Source: Bacteroidales bacterium (GTDB lineage: Bacteria; Bacteroidota; Bacteroidia; Bacteroidales; Muribaculaceae). Taken from it: a stretch of 62,602 nucleotides of DNA. The stretch is taken from the NCBI GenBank assembly GCA_910575615.1, contig CAJTEX010000017.1:1-62602 (forward strand), read 5' to 3'. Below the pieces are notes generated by a model, which searched no databases, was not told the DNA's origin, and worked only from the letters and a program-made list of their open reading frames with translations. A program made the position numbers and the translations under genes. Position 1 is the stretch's first letter, and each line of letters begins with the position of its first letter. This document shows positions 42,404-51,696 of this stretch, in pieces.

Positions 42404-43378
42404 ATGGAGAAAACGACTTTCAACACCAACGACACTGACAAGAAGGCTCCGACACCCCAGTCGCCCCTTCCTCCCGAACCTCGCGACCAGCAGGCCCCGC
42501 GCCAAACCGGCACATACCAGCCTGGGCCGCATCCTGAAGCACAAGGAGGAGGGCAGAGACCTCGCCCCTATCCCAACCCGGCACGCCCAGGACAGGCCAC
42601 ATATCCCGCCCCCCAGCCCGGCTACCGTCCGACTGCCCCAGTCGACGGACCGGCATATCCCGGAGGCAACGGCCCGCAATATCCCGGTGGAGGATATCCC
42701 GGTGGAAGATACCCCGGAGGTCCCCGCCCAATGACACCCGGCCGCCAGGGAGGCAAAAGCGGCGGAAGCCTGGGACTGATAATCGGCATCGTGGCCGTGG
42801 CGCTGGTGATTGTCGGAGTCGGATGCTGGTGGTACTTCGGTTACCGCAACTCACACCCCATCCTCACGGATGACATCGATGTGGAAGAGGTGGCCGAGAT
42901 ACATTATCCCGACGCATCCTCATCCCCATCCCAGACGGAGCCACAGCAAGCGACATCCTCCAACGCTGCCGCCACGCCACAGACATCAGCTTCGGCATCC
43001 TCGGCTGCTATGGGCGTTGGAACCGGCTCCGAGGCGGCATCCCTGTTCAACCGTCCCCTGACCTACACCGGCACGGTGACACCCGGCGGTGTGGCCTCGC
43101 TCAACATCATCCTATTCCAGAACGGCCGCCTCGAGGGTTCCATCGATTATTCCGGAGGAAAGTCGATGCCGCTCTTCGGCAGCTACACATGGACTGACAA
43201 CGGCCATATGATGAACATCAACTTCACCGTAAGCTCCCCGAAAGACAAGACCTACTCTGAAAGCTGGATGGGCCAGTCGTCACTCATCAAAGACGACCTC
43301 GCCCACACCCTGACATTCAAACGAATCAACACCTCGGCCGGGCAATCGATGACCGCCTCTTTCGCCCTGCGGCAATAG
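42404..43378 (+). CDS. Membrane protein with Pro/Gly-rich N-terminus, unknown function
   Basis: A 324-residue protein without a recognised domain. Residues 1-120 are low in complexity and rich in Pro, Gly, Gln and Tyr, with repeated YPGG units (PQYPGGGYPGGRYPGG, about 86-105). One membrane helix follows (about 125-145, LGLIIGIVAVALVIVGVGCWWYFGY), then a Ser/Thr/Ala-rich linker and a C-terminal beta domain (about 220-324: RPLTYTGTVTPGGVASLNIILF). The topology suggests a cytosolic disordered arm and a periplasmic domain. The start ATG at 42404 is 70 bases after guaA, without a promoter I can see. Function unknown. Confidence 0.75.
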   Translation: MEKTTFNTNDTDKKAPTPQSPLPPEPRDQQAPRQTGTYQPGPHPEAQGGGQRPRPYPNPARPGQATYPAPQPGYRPTAPVDGPAYPGGNGPQYPGGGYPGGRYPGGPRPMTPGRQGGKSGGSLGLIIGIVAVALVIVGVGCWWYFGYRNSHPILTDDIDVEEVAEIHYPDASSSPSQTEPQQATSSNAAATPQTSASASSAAMGVGTGSEAASLFNRPLTYTGTVTPGGVASLNIILFQNGRLEGSIDYSGGKSMPLFGSYTWTDNGHMMNINFTVSSPKDKTYSESWMGQSSLIKDDLAHTLTFKRINTSAGQSMTASFALRQ

Positions 43379-43384
43379 TGACGC

Positions 43385-44803
43385 ATGCAAAGTCTCCCGA
43401 CTGGACCATCGGCCACTGGCACCCATACCCCCTCCTATGTAAACACCTGCAACACAGCAAATTGCATAGGGGGGGTGAAATCTATGCCCCTTTGGCTGAC
43501 GCTGGCCACCCTGGCAATGGCCATAATCTTCTTCATCATGCAGCTGTCGGTCTTTTCCAGGGCCAGCATCCTGTCGGACGGCTACTCATATTTCGACGCC
43601 TGGGAGACAATCAAGGGGGGGCATACCGACCCTTTGCGCACCCCGGTCTACGCGATTTTCGTTGGGGTGCTGAAAGAGTTGGCCGGCAAGGACACAGCCC
43701 TGCTCATCATTCCCGCGATACACTGGCTGCTTTACCTGGTGGCACTGCGAGGTGTATGGCAGATAGATTGCATGCTCGGTGTCGCACGGAAAGCAAACAT
43801 CTCCGTCATCCTCGCGATGATGCTTATTCCGGGCTTCTGGTGCTTCAACCACCTGACAATGGCCGAAACCTTCTCGGAATGCGGCGTAATACTGCTCGTA
43901 TGGCTTTCCGGACGCTACCTGCTCTGCCCGCGACGGGCCACATTGGCCCTGTCAGGCCTCACCATGGCCACGCTTGTGTTCACCAAGCCGATGTTCATAT
44001 TCCTCATCCCCCTGATGACGCTGTTCTGGCTCATGGTATGCCGCCACAGGAAAAGCCACCTGCTGACCGCCGGTTGCTCCCTGGCCATCACTCTCTGCCT
44101 CATCGGGGGCTACATTTACTGCATGTCGCACACCCACACCAGGCCATCATTCACGATTGCATCGTCATACAACACCTACTACTGCATGCGTGCCGAGGGG
44201 CTGATTGTGCCGGATGAAATCGAGAATCCACAGCTCAGGGAGCGTTTCAGGCCTATGTATGACTCGATTCCGGGGGGATGGCTGAAAACCCAGCCTTACT
44301 GGCGGGAGATGCAGTGTTTCAACTGGCCTGAACTTGATGCTCTGACCGGCACTGCCTGGAAGAACCATCCGGGAGAAGTGGTGTCATCGACCATACGACG
44401 TTTCGGCAAATCACTGACGGGCAGCCAGTTTCACAGCCTAATCGACGAAATAGGTCTGTCTCCGGAATATGACCGGCTGTACGGCCAGTGGGACGGCATA
44501 TCCAGAAACCAGGCAGGAGGCTTCATCTACCCCCTCCACCGCTGGCTCTGGTTCCCGATATGGGTCGGCCTTCTGGCCATGGCTGCATTCATCGCCATAT
44601 GGACATGCCGGTGGCGACGCTCACGCCATCTTCCGGCGTTGGCCGCACTCATCGCCGCCATATACCTGACGGCCTACATCACCGCCGTGGTCGGAGCCCA
44701 GGACTCCTGGGGCCGCATCATGACTCCCGTCCTCCCGCTGCTCGCCATCATGGCCGGCAGCGTCGGCTCAACCATCATAACACATTTCAGACAACAGAGA
44801 TAG
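43385..44803 (+). CDS. GT-C-like polytopic membrane protein, tandem paralogue 1
   Basis: A 472-residue inner-membrane protein with about 10 to 11 helices. After helix 1 the loop DGYSYFDAWETIKGGHTDPLRTPVYAIFVG has the layout seen in GT-C glycosyltransferases (acidic residue in the first periplasmic loop, then R-x-P-x-Y), so a lipid-linked sugar transferase is likely; no family name can be fixed. The C-terminal loop GLSPEYDRLYGQWDGISRNQAGGFIYPLHRWLWFP is shared with the next gene. The ATG at 43385 gives a 33-residue extension; an internal ATG at 43484 (MPLWLTL) directly before helix 1 is a serious alternative. The next gene starts on its stop codon. Confidence 0.75.
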   Translation: MQSLPTGPSATGTHTPSYVNTCNTANCIGGVKSMPLWLTLATLAMAIIFFIMQLSVFSRASILSDGYSYFDAWETIKGGHTDPLRTPVYAIFVGVLKELAGKDTALLIIPAIHWLLYLVALRGVWQIDCMLGVARKANISVILAMMLIPGFWCFNHLTMAETFSECGVILLVWLSGRYLLCPRRATLALSGLTMATLVFTKPMFIFLIPLMTLFWLMVCRHRKSHLLTAGCSLAITLCLIGGYIYCMSHTHTRPSFTIASSYNTYYCMRAEGLIVPDEIENPQLRERFRPMYDSIPGGWLKTQPYWREMQCFNWPELDALTGTAWKNHPGEVVSSTIRRFGKSLTGSQFHSLIDEIGLSPEYDRLYGQWDGISRNQAGGFIYPLHRWLWFPIWVGLLAMAAFIAIWTCRWRRSRHLPALAALIAAIYLTAYITAVVGAQDSWGRIMTPVLPLLAIMAGSVGSTIITHFRQQR

Positions 44804-46281
44804 TGAAAAAAGACGACAACACAAAAGAAGCTGAAATCCATACATCAGACAAGACTGGAGCCACGCTTAACACAAGTCATCGCAGCGCTGCAATTTGCAT
44901 AGAAAAAGGGGATTCCATGCCCCTTTGGCTTACCATAACCACCGTCATACTTGGCCTTCTGTTCCTCAGCCTCCAGGGCCTCATCTTCCGCCACGCAAGC
45001 ATGGAGATGGACAGCTGGTCATACCCATCAGCATGGTGGTCGCTCATGGACGGACACATAGATGAGGCTCGTCCGCCGGTCTACTCCGCGATTGTCGGGA
45101 TTGTATGGGAATTCCTCACTATGGGCTACGGCAACATCCTGCTCCCCGTGATACAATGGGCTTTGTACATCGCCGCGCTCCAGCTCTTATGGAGGATAAA
45201 CACCTGGCTTAAAGTGTCGAAAGCATTCAACGCAGCCGCCATACTATCCATGCTGCTGATCCCCGGGTTCTGGATTTTCAACAACATCATCATGGCCGAA
45301 TCCGTGTCGCTCTCAGGAATGATATTGCTCGTCTGGCTGACCGGGAGATATGTCCTGACACGGAAAAACCGCTATCTGCTGTTCTCAGGACTTATGCTGG
45401 TGGCTCTGATATTCACCAAACCGATGTTCATCTTCTTGATTCCGGTGCTGGCCGTGCTATGGGGAGTCATTGCTTGGAAAAACGCCAGACAGACAGTGAC
45501 GGCACTGGCCATACTGGCCATAACCGGAGGTCTGATATGGGCTTACACCGCCGAAATGAAACGCACCTACGGAGTTGCGTCACTCGCCATAGCGTCTACC
45601 CACAACAGATATTGTTGCCTCCGAGCCGACGGGGCCATAATACCCGAAGAGATATCAGACCCCGTGACCAGGGAGAAATACCGTCCGTTGTATGATGAAG
45701 ACCCCGGGGTGCAGAATCCCGAGAACAGGTATATGATGGAGGTCTACATATTCACCTGGCCTGAAATAGAGCGGCTTGTCAAAGAGGCTGAGCAACATCA
45801 TCCCCACGCGGAAATCGACGGGATTATCTACCGCATAAAGACATCGATGAGCCAAAGCCAGTTCTTCTTCTACCTGTTCGGCTACTATGACGATGTCGAC
45901 TCGATGTTCTATGACTGGAACGGCCTGAGCCGCAACCGTGACGACGGCTTCATTTTCCCATTCCACCGCTACCTGTGGTTCCCCTTATGGGTCACCGCCG
46001 CGATATGGGCCGCTTTCACTCTCATATGGCTCGCCCGCTGGCGCAAGACCCGCCGGTTCCCGGCAATGGCCTATTTTGTCTCGGCTAACATTCTGACCTG
46101 CTACGTCACAGCCATCCTGGGAGCCCAGGATCTTTGGGGCCGCATCATGACACCGGTCAGTCCGCTCATACCCGTGATGGCAGACAGCGTGGCCTCAATA
46201 ACATACGGTTATGTTAAAAAAACATTATCGGGGAGGCGGTTGGGGCGACGCGGATTTGCTTCGTTGGGCAAAGTTGCGTAA
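44803..46281 (+). CDS. GT-C-like polytopic membrane protein, tandem paralogue 2
   Basis: A close relative of the preceding gene along its whole length: both contain MPLWLT before helix 1, a D-x-x-S-Y loop (MEMDSWSYPSAWWSLMDGHIDEARPPVYSAIVG here), IPGFW, FTKPMFIFLIPV, RYCCLRADGAIIPEEI and the GLSRNRDDGFIFPFHRYLWFP loop near the end, then a final helix with GAQDLWGRIMTPV. So it arose by duplication. The longest sensible start is the GTG at 44803, inside the stop codon of paralogue 1 (TAGTG); the ATG at 44917 is the alternative and gives 454 residues. Probably a lipid-linked sugar transferase; substrate unknown. Confidence 0.72.
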   Translation: MKKDDNTKEAEIHTSDKTGATLNTSHRSAAICIEKGDSMPLWLTITTVILGLLFLSLQGLIFRHASMEMDSWSYPSAWWSLMDGHIDEARPPVYSAIVGIVWEFLTMGYGNILLPVIQWALYIAALQLLWRINTWLKVSKAFNAAAILSMLLIPGFWIFNNIIMAESVSLSGMILLVWLTGRYVLTRKNRYLLFSGLMLVALIFTKPMFIFLIPVLAVLWGVIAWKNARQTVTALAILAITGGLIWAYTAEMKRTYGVASLAIASTHNRYCCLRADGAIIPEEISDPVTREKYRPLYDEDPGVQNPENRYMMEVYIFTWPEIERLVKEAEQHHPHAEIDGIIYRIKTSMSQSQFFFYLFGYYDDVDSMFYDWNGLSRNRDDGFIFPFHRYLWFPLWVTAAIWAAFTLIWLARWRKTRRFPAMAYFVSANILTCYVTAILGAQDLWGRIMTPVSPLIPVMADSVASITYGYVKKTLSGRRLGRRGFASLGKVA

Positions 46282-46286
46282 ATTTG
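46255..46286 (+). promoter_or_regulatory. Promoter of the DUF5683 gene
   Basis: TTTG (46255-46258), 20 bases, TAAATTTG (46279-46286): a full consensus promoter overlapping the 3' end of the previous gene. Transcription from it would begin at about 46293, so a GTG at 46291 cannot be the start of the next gene. Confidence 0.75.
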
Positions 46287-46317
46287 CATTGTGAACCGAC
46301 CGACCGACAACTCTCAT

Positions 46318-47211
46318 ATGTCCCGCGACTGGAGATGGAGCCTCGTCGCCATAATCATGGCGATGGGTTTCTTTGTGTTGTCTTCTGCCGACATCGCCGC
46401 CCAGTCGGTTGTCAGGCATTCCCACAGAGTCCATCACCGCCAGGCCACTCAGGCCCTGGCCGATTCGGCGGCTGCAAGCACGCTTCCCGACTCCATACCG
46501 CTCAGCGGGCCCATTGGCGACCGCCAGGCAGTGGTGGTGGAGGAGAGCTTGTCGGTCAACGGCGACTCGCTTGTGGTCACACCTGTCGACACTATCGGAG
46601 TGATGACAGCCGGGGAGAGCTACGAGGCAGACTCCCTGCGCCGCAGCGCCCGCAACGAGTCAATCATCCGGCGGCTGAGCGACATCCCCGAGGATGAATG
46701 GGTGCCCAGGGCGGTGGAATTCAATCCCGACCCCACCAGGGCAGTATGGCTCTCGGCCCTGTTTCCCGGCCTGGGACAGGTCTACAACCGCCGTTACTGG
46801 AAACTCCCCATCATCGTGGGCGGCTATCTCGGGCTGGGCTACGCGACGAGCTGGAACAACCAGATGCTCACCGAGTACACCCGCGCCTACGCCGACCTGC
46901 TCGACAACGACCCCTCCTCCAACAGCTATATGGATTTCTTCGCCCCCAACGTGAACGAGTCCGACATCGACAAGTCTTGGCTGCAGAGCCTGCTGCGCTC
47001 GCGCAAGAACTTCTTCCGCCGCAACCGCGACCTGTGTATAATCAGCATGGTAGGTGTCTACCTCCTCGCGATGGTCGACGCCTATGTCGATGCCTCCCTC
47101 TCCCATTTCGACATAAATCCACATCTCTCAATGGATGTCGTCCCGACCCTGATACAGGACGGACGGCAGAGGTATCCCTCAGTGGGCCTGGCTTGGGCCT
47201 TGAATTTCTGA
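46318..47211 (+). CDS. DUF5683 domain protein
   Basis: A 297-residue envelope protein. After an N-terminal hydrophobic segment (LVAIIMAMGFFVLSSADIAAQ, likely a signal peptide) comes a variable region and then the DUF5683 domain (about 140-297): PTRAVWLSALFPGLGQVYNRRYWKLPIIVGGYLGLGYATSW and NFFRRNRDLCIISMVGVYLLAMVDAYVDASL, with two or three hydrophobic segments. The domain's function is not known; it is frequent next to ParB-type and transglycosylase genes in Bacteroidota, and here it precedes an MltD-like gene by 28 bases. ATG 46318 is chosen because the promoter excludes the earlier GTG. Confidence 0.85.
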   Translation: MSRDWRWSLVAIIMAMGFFVLSSADIAAQSVVRHSHRVHHRQATQALADSAAASTLPDSIPLSGPIGDRQAVVVEESLSVNGDSLVVTPVDTIGVMTAGESYEADSLRRSARNESIIRRLSDIPEDEWVPRAVEFNPDPTRAVWLSALFPGLGQVYNRRYWKLPIIVGGYLGLGYATSWNNQMLTEYTRAYADLLDNDPSSNSYMDFFAPNVNESDIDKSWLQSLLRSRKNFFRRNRDLCIISMVGVYLLAMVDAYVDASLSHFDINPHLSMDVVPTLIQDGRQRYPSVGLAWALNF

Positions 47212-47239
47212 CCCGCCCTGGGGATACGCCAAACCAACC

Positions 47240-48964
47240 ATGTCTAAAACCGTCCCATTCCCGATGACGTTTCTCAACCGCCTGAAAACTCTGATGCTCT
47301 CCGCCACCGCCGCCGGTGTGGCGGCTTTCACGGCCGACGCAGCCCCGTCGGTGCTGACCCTCTCGCAATACCCCAACGATTCCACCATCATCCTGCCCGA
47401 AAGTTTCGAGACCGACACCCACAATATGATGGAAAACTGGTATCTCCAGAACTACACGGCCCTTGACGCTGATGTCGACCGCAAACCTGACGAGGAGGTC
47501 TCCGACGAGGAGATAACACGCCGCCTGGCCGCCATCCCGACCACCATCGAGATGCCGTTCAACTCCATCGTCAGGGCATACATCGACGCTTACACCAAGA
47601 AGAACCGCCGCCTTGTAGAGAACATGCTCGGCATGAGCCTCTACTATATGCCGATTTTCGAGCAGGCTCTCGAAAGGGAGAACCTGCCTATGGAGCTGAA
47701 ATACCTCCCGGTGATCGAGTCGGCCATGAACCCCGACGCGGTGTCACGCTCTGGAGCCACCGGCCTATGGCAGCTGATGCTCGCCACAGCCCGAGGCTTC
47801 AACATGGAGGTCAACACCCTCGTAGACGAGCGACGCGACCCGGTGGCCTCCTCGGCGACCGCCGCCAAGCTCCTCAGGCAGCTCTATGACATATACCACG
47901 ACTGGTCGCTGGCCATCGCGGCCTACAACTGCGGCCCGGGCAATGTCAACAAGGCCATGCGCCGATGCACCGCCGAGAAGAAAGACTTCTGGTCGATATA
48001 TCCCTACCTTCCCAAAGAGACACGTGGCTACCTCCCGGGATTCATCGCGGCCACATATGTGATGACATACTACAAGCACCACAACATCTCCCCGGCCCTG
48101 GCAAAGAAGCCGATTCTCACAGACTCGGTGCATGTCAACCGGCGCGTCCACTTCCAGCAGATAGCCGACGTGCTGCAGATTCCCGTGGAGGAATTGAAAG
48201 TGCTGAACCCCCAGTACCGACAGGAATGCATACCCGGCGACCTGCGCCCCTACCCGCTGGTGTTGCCGACCAACCTCACATACTCATACATCATGAGCGA
48301 GGATGCCATCTGCGGCAACAACGCCGACCAGTATGCCCGACGACTGACGGTAGAGCCATCGACCGGCGACTCCGCCCAGGCTGCTCCCGATGGCCAGGAG
48401 GGGGAATGGGTGACATCCGAAAAGACACTGTACCACAAGGTCAAGAGGGGGGAGACCATGTCGTCAATCGCCAAGAAATACGGGGTGTCGCTCTGGAGCC
48501 TGAAAAACGCCAACGGCAATATCCGCACTGCACGACGCGGCCAGACATTGAAAGTCGTGACCACCGAACGCACCTTCAAGCCCAAGGCTCCCGAATCCGC
48601 CTCCCCCGCCGAAGGGGATGACCTGCTGGTGAAACAGGAAGCCCCGCAGGCCGCCACTGAAGACACCACCGCTCCGGCCCCAGTGGCCTCGTCGGTGTCA
48701 GCGGAGACCCCGGCAGCCCCCGCCGTGAAGGAGACCGCCCCGAAACAGAGCGTGGCCCCCGCCAAGAGCAAGGCGGCTCCCGCCAAAAAGACCGCCTCGC
48801 CCAAGAAGAAACCGGCCACCAAGACCGTCACCGCCAAGAGCGGCGACTCACTTGACCGCATCGCCAAACGAAACGGCACCACCGTCAAGAAACTCAAACG
48901 GCTCAACCGCCTGTCGGGCAACAATCCCATAATACAGCCCGGCCAGAAAATCCGCGTAAAATGA
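47240..48964 (+). CDS. Membrane-bound lytic transglycosylase MltD-like, with two LysM domains
   Basis: Cleaves the glycan strands of peptidoglycan between MurNAc and GlcNAc in the periplasm. The 574-residue product has a signal peptide, an SLT domain (about 105-260) with the catalytic Glu in KYLPVIESAMNPDAVSRSGATGLWQLM, the NCGPGNVNKAMRR motif and GYLPGFIAATYVM, and two LysM repeats (about 396-440, TLYHKVKRGETMSSIAKKYGV; about 530-574, VTAKSGDSLDRIAKRNG) separated by an Ala/Pro/Lys-rich linker. It ends in an overlap with serB (ATGA). Confidence 0.93.
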   Translation: MSKTVPFPMTFLNRLKTLMLSATAAGVAAFTADAAPSVLTLSQYPNDSTIILPESFETDTHNMMENWYLQNYTALDADVDRKPDEEVSDEEITRRLAAIPTTIEMPFNSIVRAYIDAYTKKNRRLVENMLGMSLYYMPIFEQALERENLPMELKYLPVIESAMNPDAVSRSGATGLWQLMLATARGFNMEVNTLVDERRDPVASSATAAKLLRQLYDIYHDWSLAIAAYNCGPGNVNKAMRRCTAEKKDFWSIYPYLPKETRGYLPGFIAATYVMTYYKHHNISPALAKKPILTDSVHVNRRVHFQQIADVLQIPVEELKVLNPQYRQECIPGDLRPYPLVLPTNLTYSYIMSEDAICGNNADQYARRLTVEPSTGDSAQAAPDGQEGEWVTSEKTLYHKVKRGETMSSIAKKYGVSLWSLKNANGNIRTARRGQTLKVVTTERTFKPKAPESASPAEGDDLLVKQEAPQAATEDTTAPAPVASSVSAETPAAPAVKETAPKQSVAPAKSKAAPAKKTASPKKKPATKTVTAKSGDSLDRIAKRNGTTVKKLKRLNRLSGNNPIIQPGQKIRVK

Positions 48965-50193
48965 CCCACGACAACGAACTCATACTCATCAACATATCAG
49001 GCCAGGACAAACCGGGCGTGACCGCCGCCCTGACCTCAATCCTGGCCCGCTACAACGCGATGGTGCTTGACATCGGCCAGGCCGACATCCACCACACCCT
49101 CTCGCTCGGCATCCTGTTCAAGACCACACCCGCCGACTCAGGCGACATTATGAAGGACCTGCTCTTCAAGGCTTACGACATGGGGGTAAAGATTCGCTTC
49201 ACCCCTGTCTCCACCGAGGAATACGAGCAATGGGTCGGACGACAGGGGAAAAACCGCTGGATCATCACCATCCTTGGCCGCCAGCTGACAGCCAGCAACA
49301 TAGCCCTGGTCTCGGAGGTCATCGTAGAGCAAGGACTCAACATCGAGGCCATACAGCGCCTCACAGGCCGCCAGCCTCTGGTCGAAGGCTCGTTTCCCGC
49401 CACTAAAGCATGCATCGAGTTCTCGGTGCGCGGCACCCCCGTCAACCGCTCGGAGATGCAGAGCCGCTTCATCGAAATCTCATCCCGCGAAGGATTTGAC
49501 ATATCGATGCAGGAAGACACGATGTATCGCCGCTGCCGCCGCCTGATATGTTTCGATATGGACTCCACTCTGATCCAGACCGAGTGTATCGACCAGCTCG
49601 CCGAAAAGGCCGGAGTCGGCGACAAGGTGCGCGACATCACCGAGATGGCCATGCGGGGCGAAATCGACTTCCGCGAAAGCTTCACCGAGCGCGTCGCCCT
49701 GCTCAAAGGCCTTGATGTCAGCGTGATGGAGGAAATCGCCGAGTCGCTCCCCATCACCGAGGGGGTCGACCGCATGATGCAGGTGCTGAAACGCGCCGGG
49801 TTCAAGACCGCCATCCTCTCCGGCGGATTCACATTCTTCGGCGAATACCTCAAACGCCGGTTCGGATTCGACTACGTCTACGCCAACGACCTTGAAGTGG
49901 AAGACGGCAAGCTGACAGGCCGCTACGTCGGCGACATCGTCGACGGCAAACGCAAGGCCGAGCTGCTCAGGCTGATAGCCCAGGTCGAGAATGTCAATAT
50001 AGCCCAGACAATCGCCGTCGGCGACGGGGCCAACGACCTGCCGATGCTCTCGGCCGCCGGACTCGGCATCGCCTTCCACGCCAAGCCCAAAGTCAAGGAG
50101 AGCGCCAAACAGTCGATATCGACAATCGGCATCGACGGGGTGCTTTATTTCCTCGGCTTCAAAGACTCTTTCATCGGCGGACCGGCCCGATAA
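48961..50193 (+). CDS. serB: Phosphoserine phosphatase with ACT domains
   Basis: Last step of serine synthesis: removes phosphate from L-phosphoserine. The 410-residue protein has two ACT-type regulatory regions (about 5-85, with ILINISGQDKPGVTAALTSIL; and about 95-175) and a HAD phosphatase domain (about 195-405): motif I CFDMDSTLIQTECIDQLA, motif II AILSGGFTFFGEYLK, motif III with Lys in DIVDGKRKAELL, and motif IV AVGDGANDLPMLSAAGLGIAF. All four are intact. ACT domains suggest feedback control by serine. The start overlaps the previous stop by four bases. Confidence 0.95.
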   Translation: MTHDNELILINISGQDKPGVTAALTSILARYNAMVLDIGQADIHHTLSLGILFKTTPADSGDIMKDLLFKAYDMGVKIRFTPVSTEEYEQWVGRQGKNRWIITILGRQLTASNIALVSEVIVEQGLNIEAIQRLTGRQPLVEGSFPATKACIEFSVRGTPVNRSEMQSRFIEISSREGFDISMQEDTMYRRCRRLICFDMDSTLIQTECIDQLAEKAGVGDKVRDITEMAMRGEIDFRESFTERVALLKGLDVSVMEEIAESLPITEGVDRMMQVLKRAGFKTAILSGGFTFFGEYLKRRFGFDYVYANDLEVEDGKLTGRYVGDIVDGKRKAELLRLIAQVENVNIAQTIAVGDGANDLPMLSAAGLGIAFHAKPKVKESAKQSISTIGIDGVLYFLGFKDSFIGGPAR

Positions 50194-50233
50194 TCCGGCC
50201 CTGCCGGCAACCAACCAGCAACCGACACACGTA

Positions 50234-51601
50234 ATGCCGACCGCACTCTACCATACTTTCGGCTGCAAGCTCAACTTCGCCGAGACCTCGGCCGTGGCCT
50301 CCAGGATGGAGAGCCGCGGCATACGTCGCGCCATAAAAGGGGAAAAACCCGACCTGATATTCGTCAACACCTGCTCGGTGACCGGCGAGGCCGACAAGAA
50401 ATGCCGCCAGGCCATCAGGTCATACAACCGCCGCTATCCCGACGCGGCCATCATCGTCACCGGATGCTACGCCCAGCTCAAGAGCGAAGAGGCCGCCGCG
50501 CTCCCCGGTGTGGCCGTAGTCGCCGGAAACGACAAGAAAGGAATGGTAGACGAGTTTGTCGACAATTACCTCTCCTCGCGCCGCAAACTCGTCGAAGTGA
50601 TTCCTGCCCGCGACATCCGCAGCTTCACCCCGTCATGCTCCCGGGGCGACCGCACCCGATATTTCCTCAAGGTGCAGGACGGATGCGACTGCTGGTGTAC
50701 CTACTGCACCATCCCCGCCGCCCGCGGACGCAGCCGGTCGGCCACCGTCGCCCAGCTTGTCGCCCAGGCATCACGGGCAGCCGCCGACGGAGGCAAAGAG
50801 ATAGTCATCACCGGGGTCAACATCGGCGACTTCGGCAAACGCCAGCCCGACCTCCCCGACGGAGCCCCCCCCGAGACATTCCTCGACCTGGTGAAAGCGC
50901 TCGACACAGTCGAAGGAATCAGCCGCTACCGCATCTCATCAATCGAGCCCGACCTGCTCACCGACGAAATCATCGAATACTGCGCGTCATCAAGGGCATT
51001 CATGCCCCACTTCCACATACCTCTCCAAAGCGGTTCTGACGAAGTGCTGCGCCTCATGCGCCGCCGCTACGACACAGCCCTCTTCCGCGACAAGATACTC
51101 CGCATCAAGCAGCTCATCCCCGACGCGTTCATCGGAGTCGACGTCATGGCAGGCACCCGCGGCGAGACCCTCGACGAGTTCAACCGCTCGCGCGACTTCC
51201 TCGACTCCCTCCCCGTCACCCGCCTCCATGTCTTCCCATACTCCGAACGCCCCGGCACACGCGCCCTGGAGATACCCCACACCGTACCCCAGGAGGAGAA
51301 ACACCGCCGCGTCGAAGAGCTGACGACCCTCTCCAACCGCAAGTTGCGCCAGTTCGCCGAGCAATACACCGCCGCCACCCGCCCCGTGTTGCTCGAACAC
51401 ACCCGTCCGGGCCAGCCCATGTCAGGCTTCACCGACAACTACCTGAAAGTCCGCATCCCCGACGCCCCCCTATCGGCCGACAACCACATCCTCCCCGTCA
51501 CCCTCCTCTCACTCATCACCACCCCCTCAGGCGAAGTCGAGTTCCTCGCCTCCCTCAACCCCTGCCCCCCCGGAAACATCTTTTTTTGCAAAACCGGCTA
51601 A
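50234..51601 (+). CDS. mtaB: tRNA t6A37 methylthiotransferase MtaB
   Basis: Adds a methylthio group at C2 of t6A37 in tRNAs reading ANN codons. The 455-residue radical-SAM enzyme has an N-terminal UPF0004 domain with the three cluster Cys (TFGCKLNFAE, VNTCSVTG, VTGCYAQL), the radical-SAM motif GCDCWCTYCTIPAARGR (C-x3-C-x2-C with an extra Cys), and a C-terminal TRAM-like region (PMSGFTDNYLKVRI). The lengths are normal and the MtaB-type VAGNDKKGMVDEF spacer fits. No neighbour is functionally related; the defence-like cassette begins directly after it. Confidence 0.93.
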   Translation: MPTALYHTFGCKLNFAETSAVASRMESRGIRRAIKGEKPDLIFVNTCSVTGEADKKCRQAIRSYNRRYPDAAIIVTGCYAQLKSEEAAALPGVAVVAGNDKKGMVDEFVDNYLSSRRKLVEVIPARDIRSFTPSCSRGDRTRYFLKVQDGCDCWCTYCTIPAARGRSRSATVAQLVAQASRAAADGGKEIVITGVNIGDFGKRQPDLPDGAPPETFLDLVKALDTVEGISRYRISSIEPDLLTDEIIEYCASSRAFMPHFHIPLQSGSDEVLRLMRRRYDTALFRDKILRIKQLIPDAFIGVDVMAGTRGETLDEFNRSRDFLDSLPVTRLHVFPYSERPGTRALEIPHTVPQEEKHRRVEELTTLSNRKLRQFAEQYTAATRPVLLEHTRPGQPMSGFTDNYLKVRIPDAPLSADNHILPVTLLSLITTPSGEVEFLASLNPCPPGNIFFCKTG

Positions 51602-51620
51602 CGGATTTATAAGCTCAGGG

Positions 51621-51652
51621 TTGGCGTAACTGACTTTTTTTGCGTAAATTTG
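51621..51652 (+). promoter_or_regulatory. Promoter of the ATPase-TOPRIM-DUF262 cassette
   Basis: TTG (51621-51623), 21 bases, TAAATTTG (51645-51652). It is in the short gap after mtaB and gives the three-gene unit its own transcript. An in-frame TTG at 51640, inside this promoter, cannot be a start. Confidence 0.7.
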
Positions 51653-51696
51653 CGGTTCAGGCAACCATCCCCATAATCATCATCAATGATTTTGAC

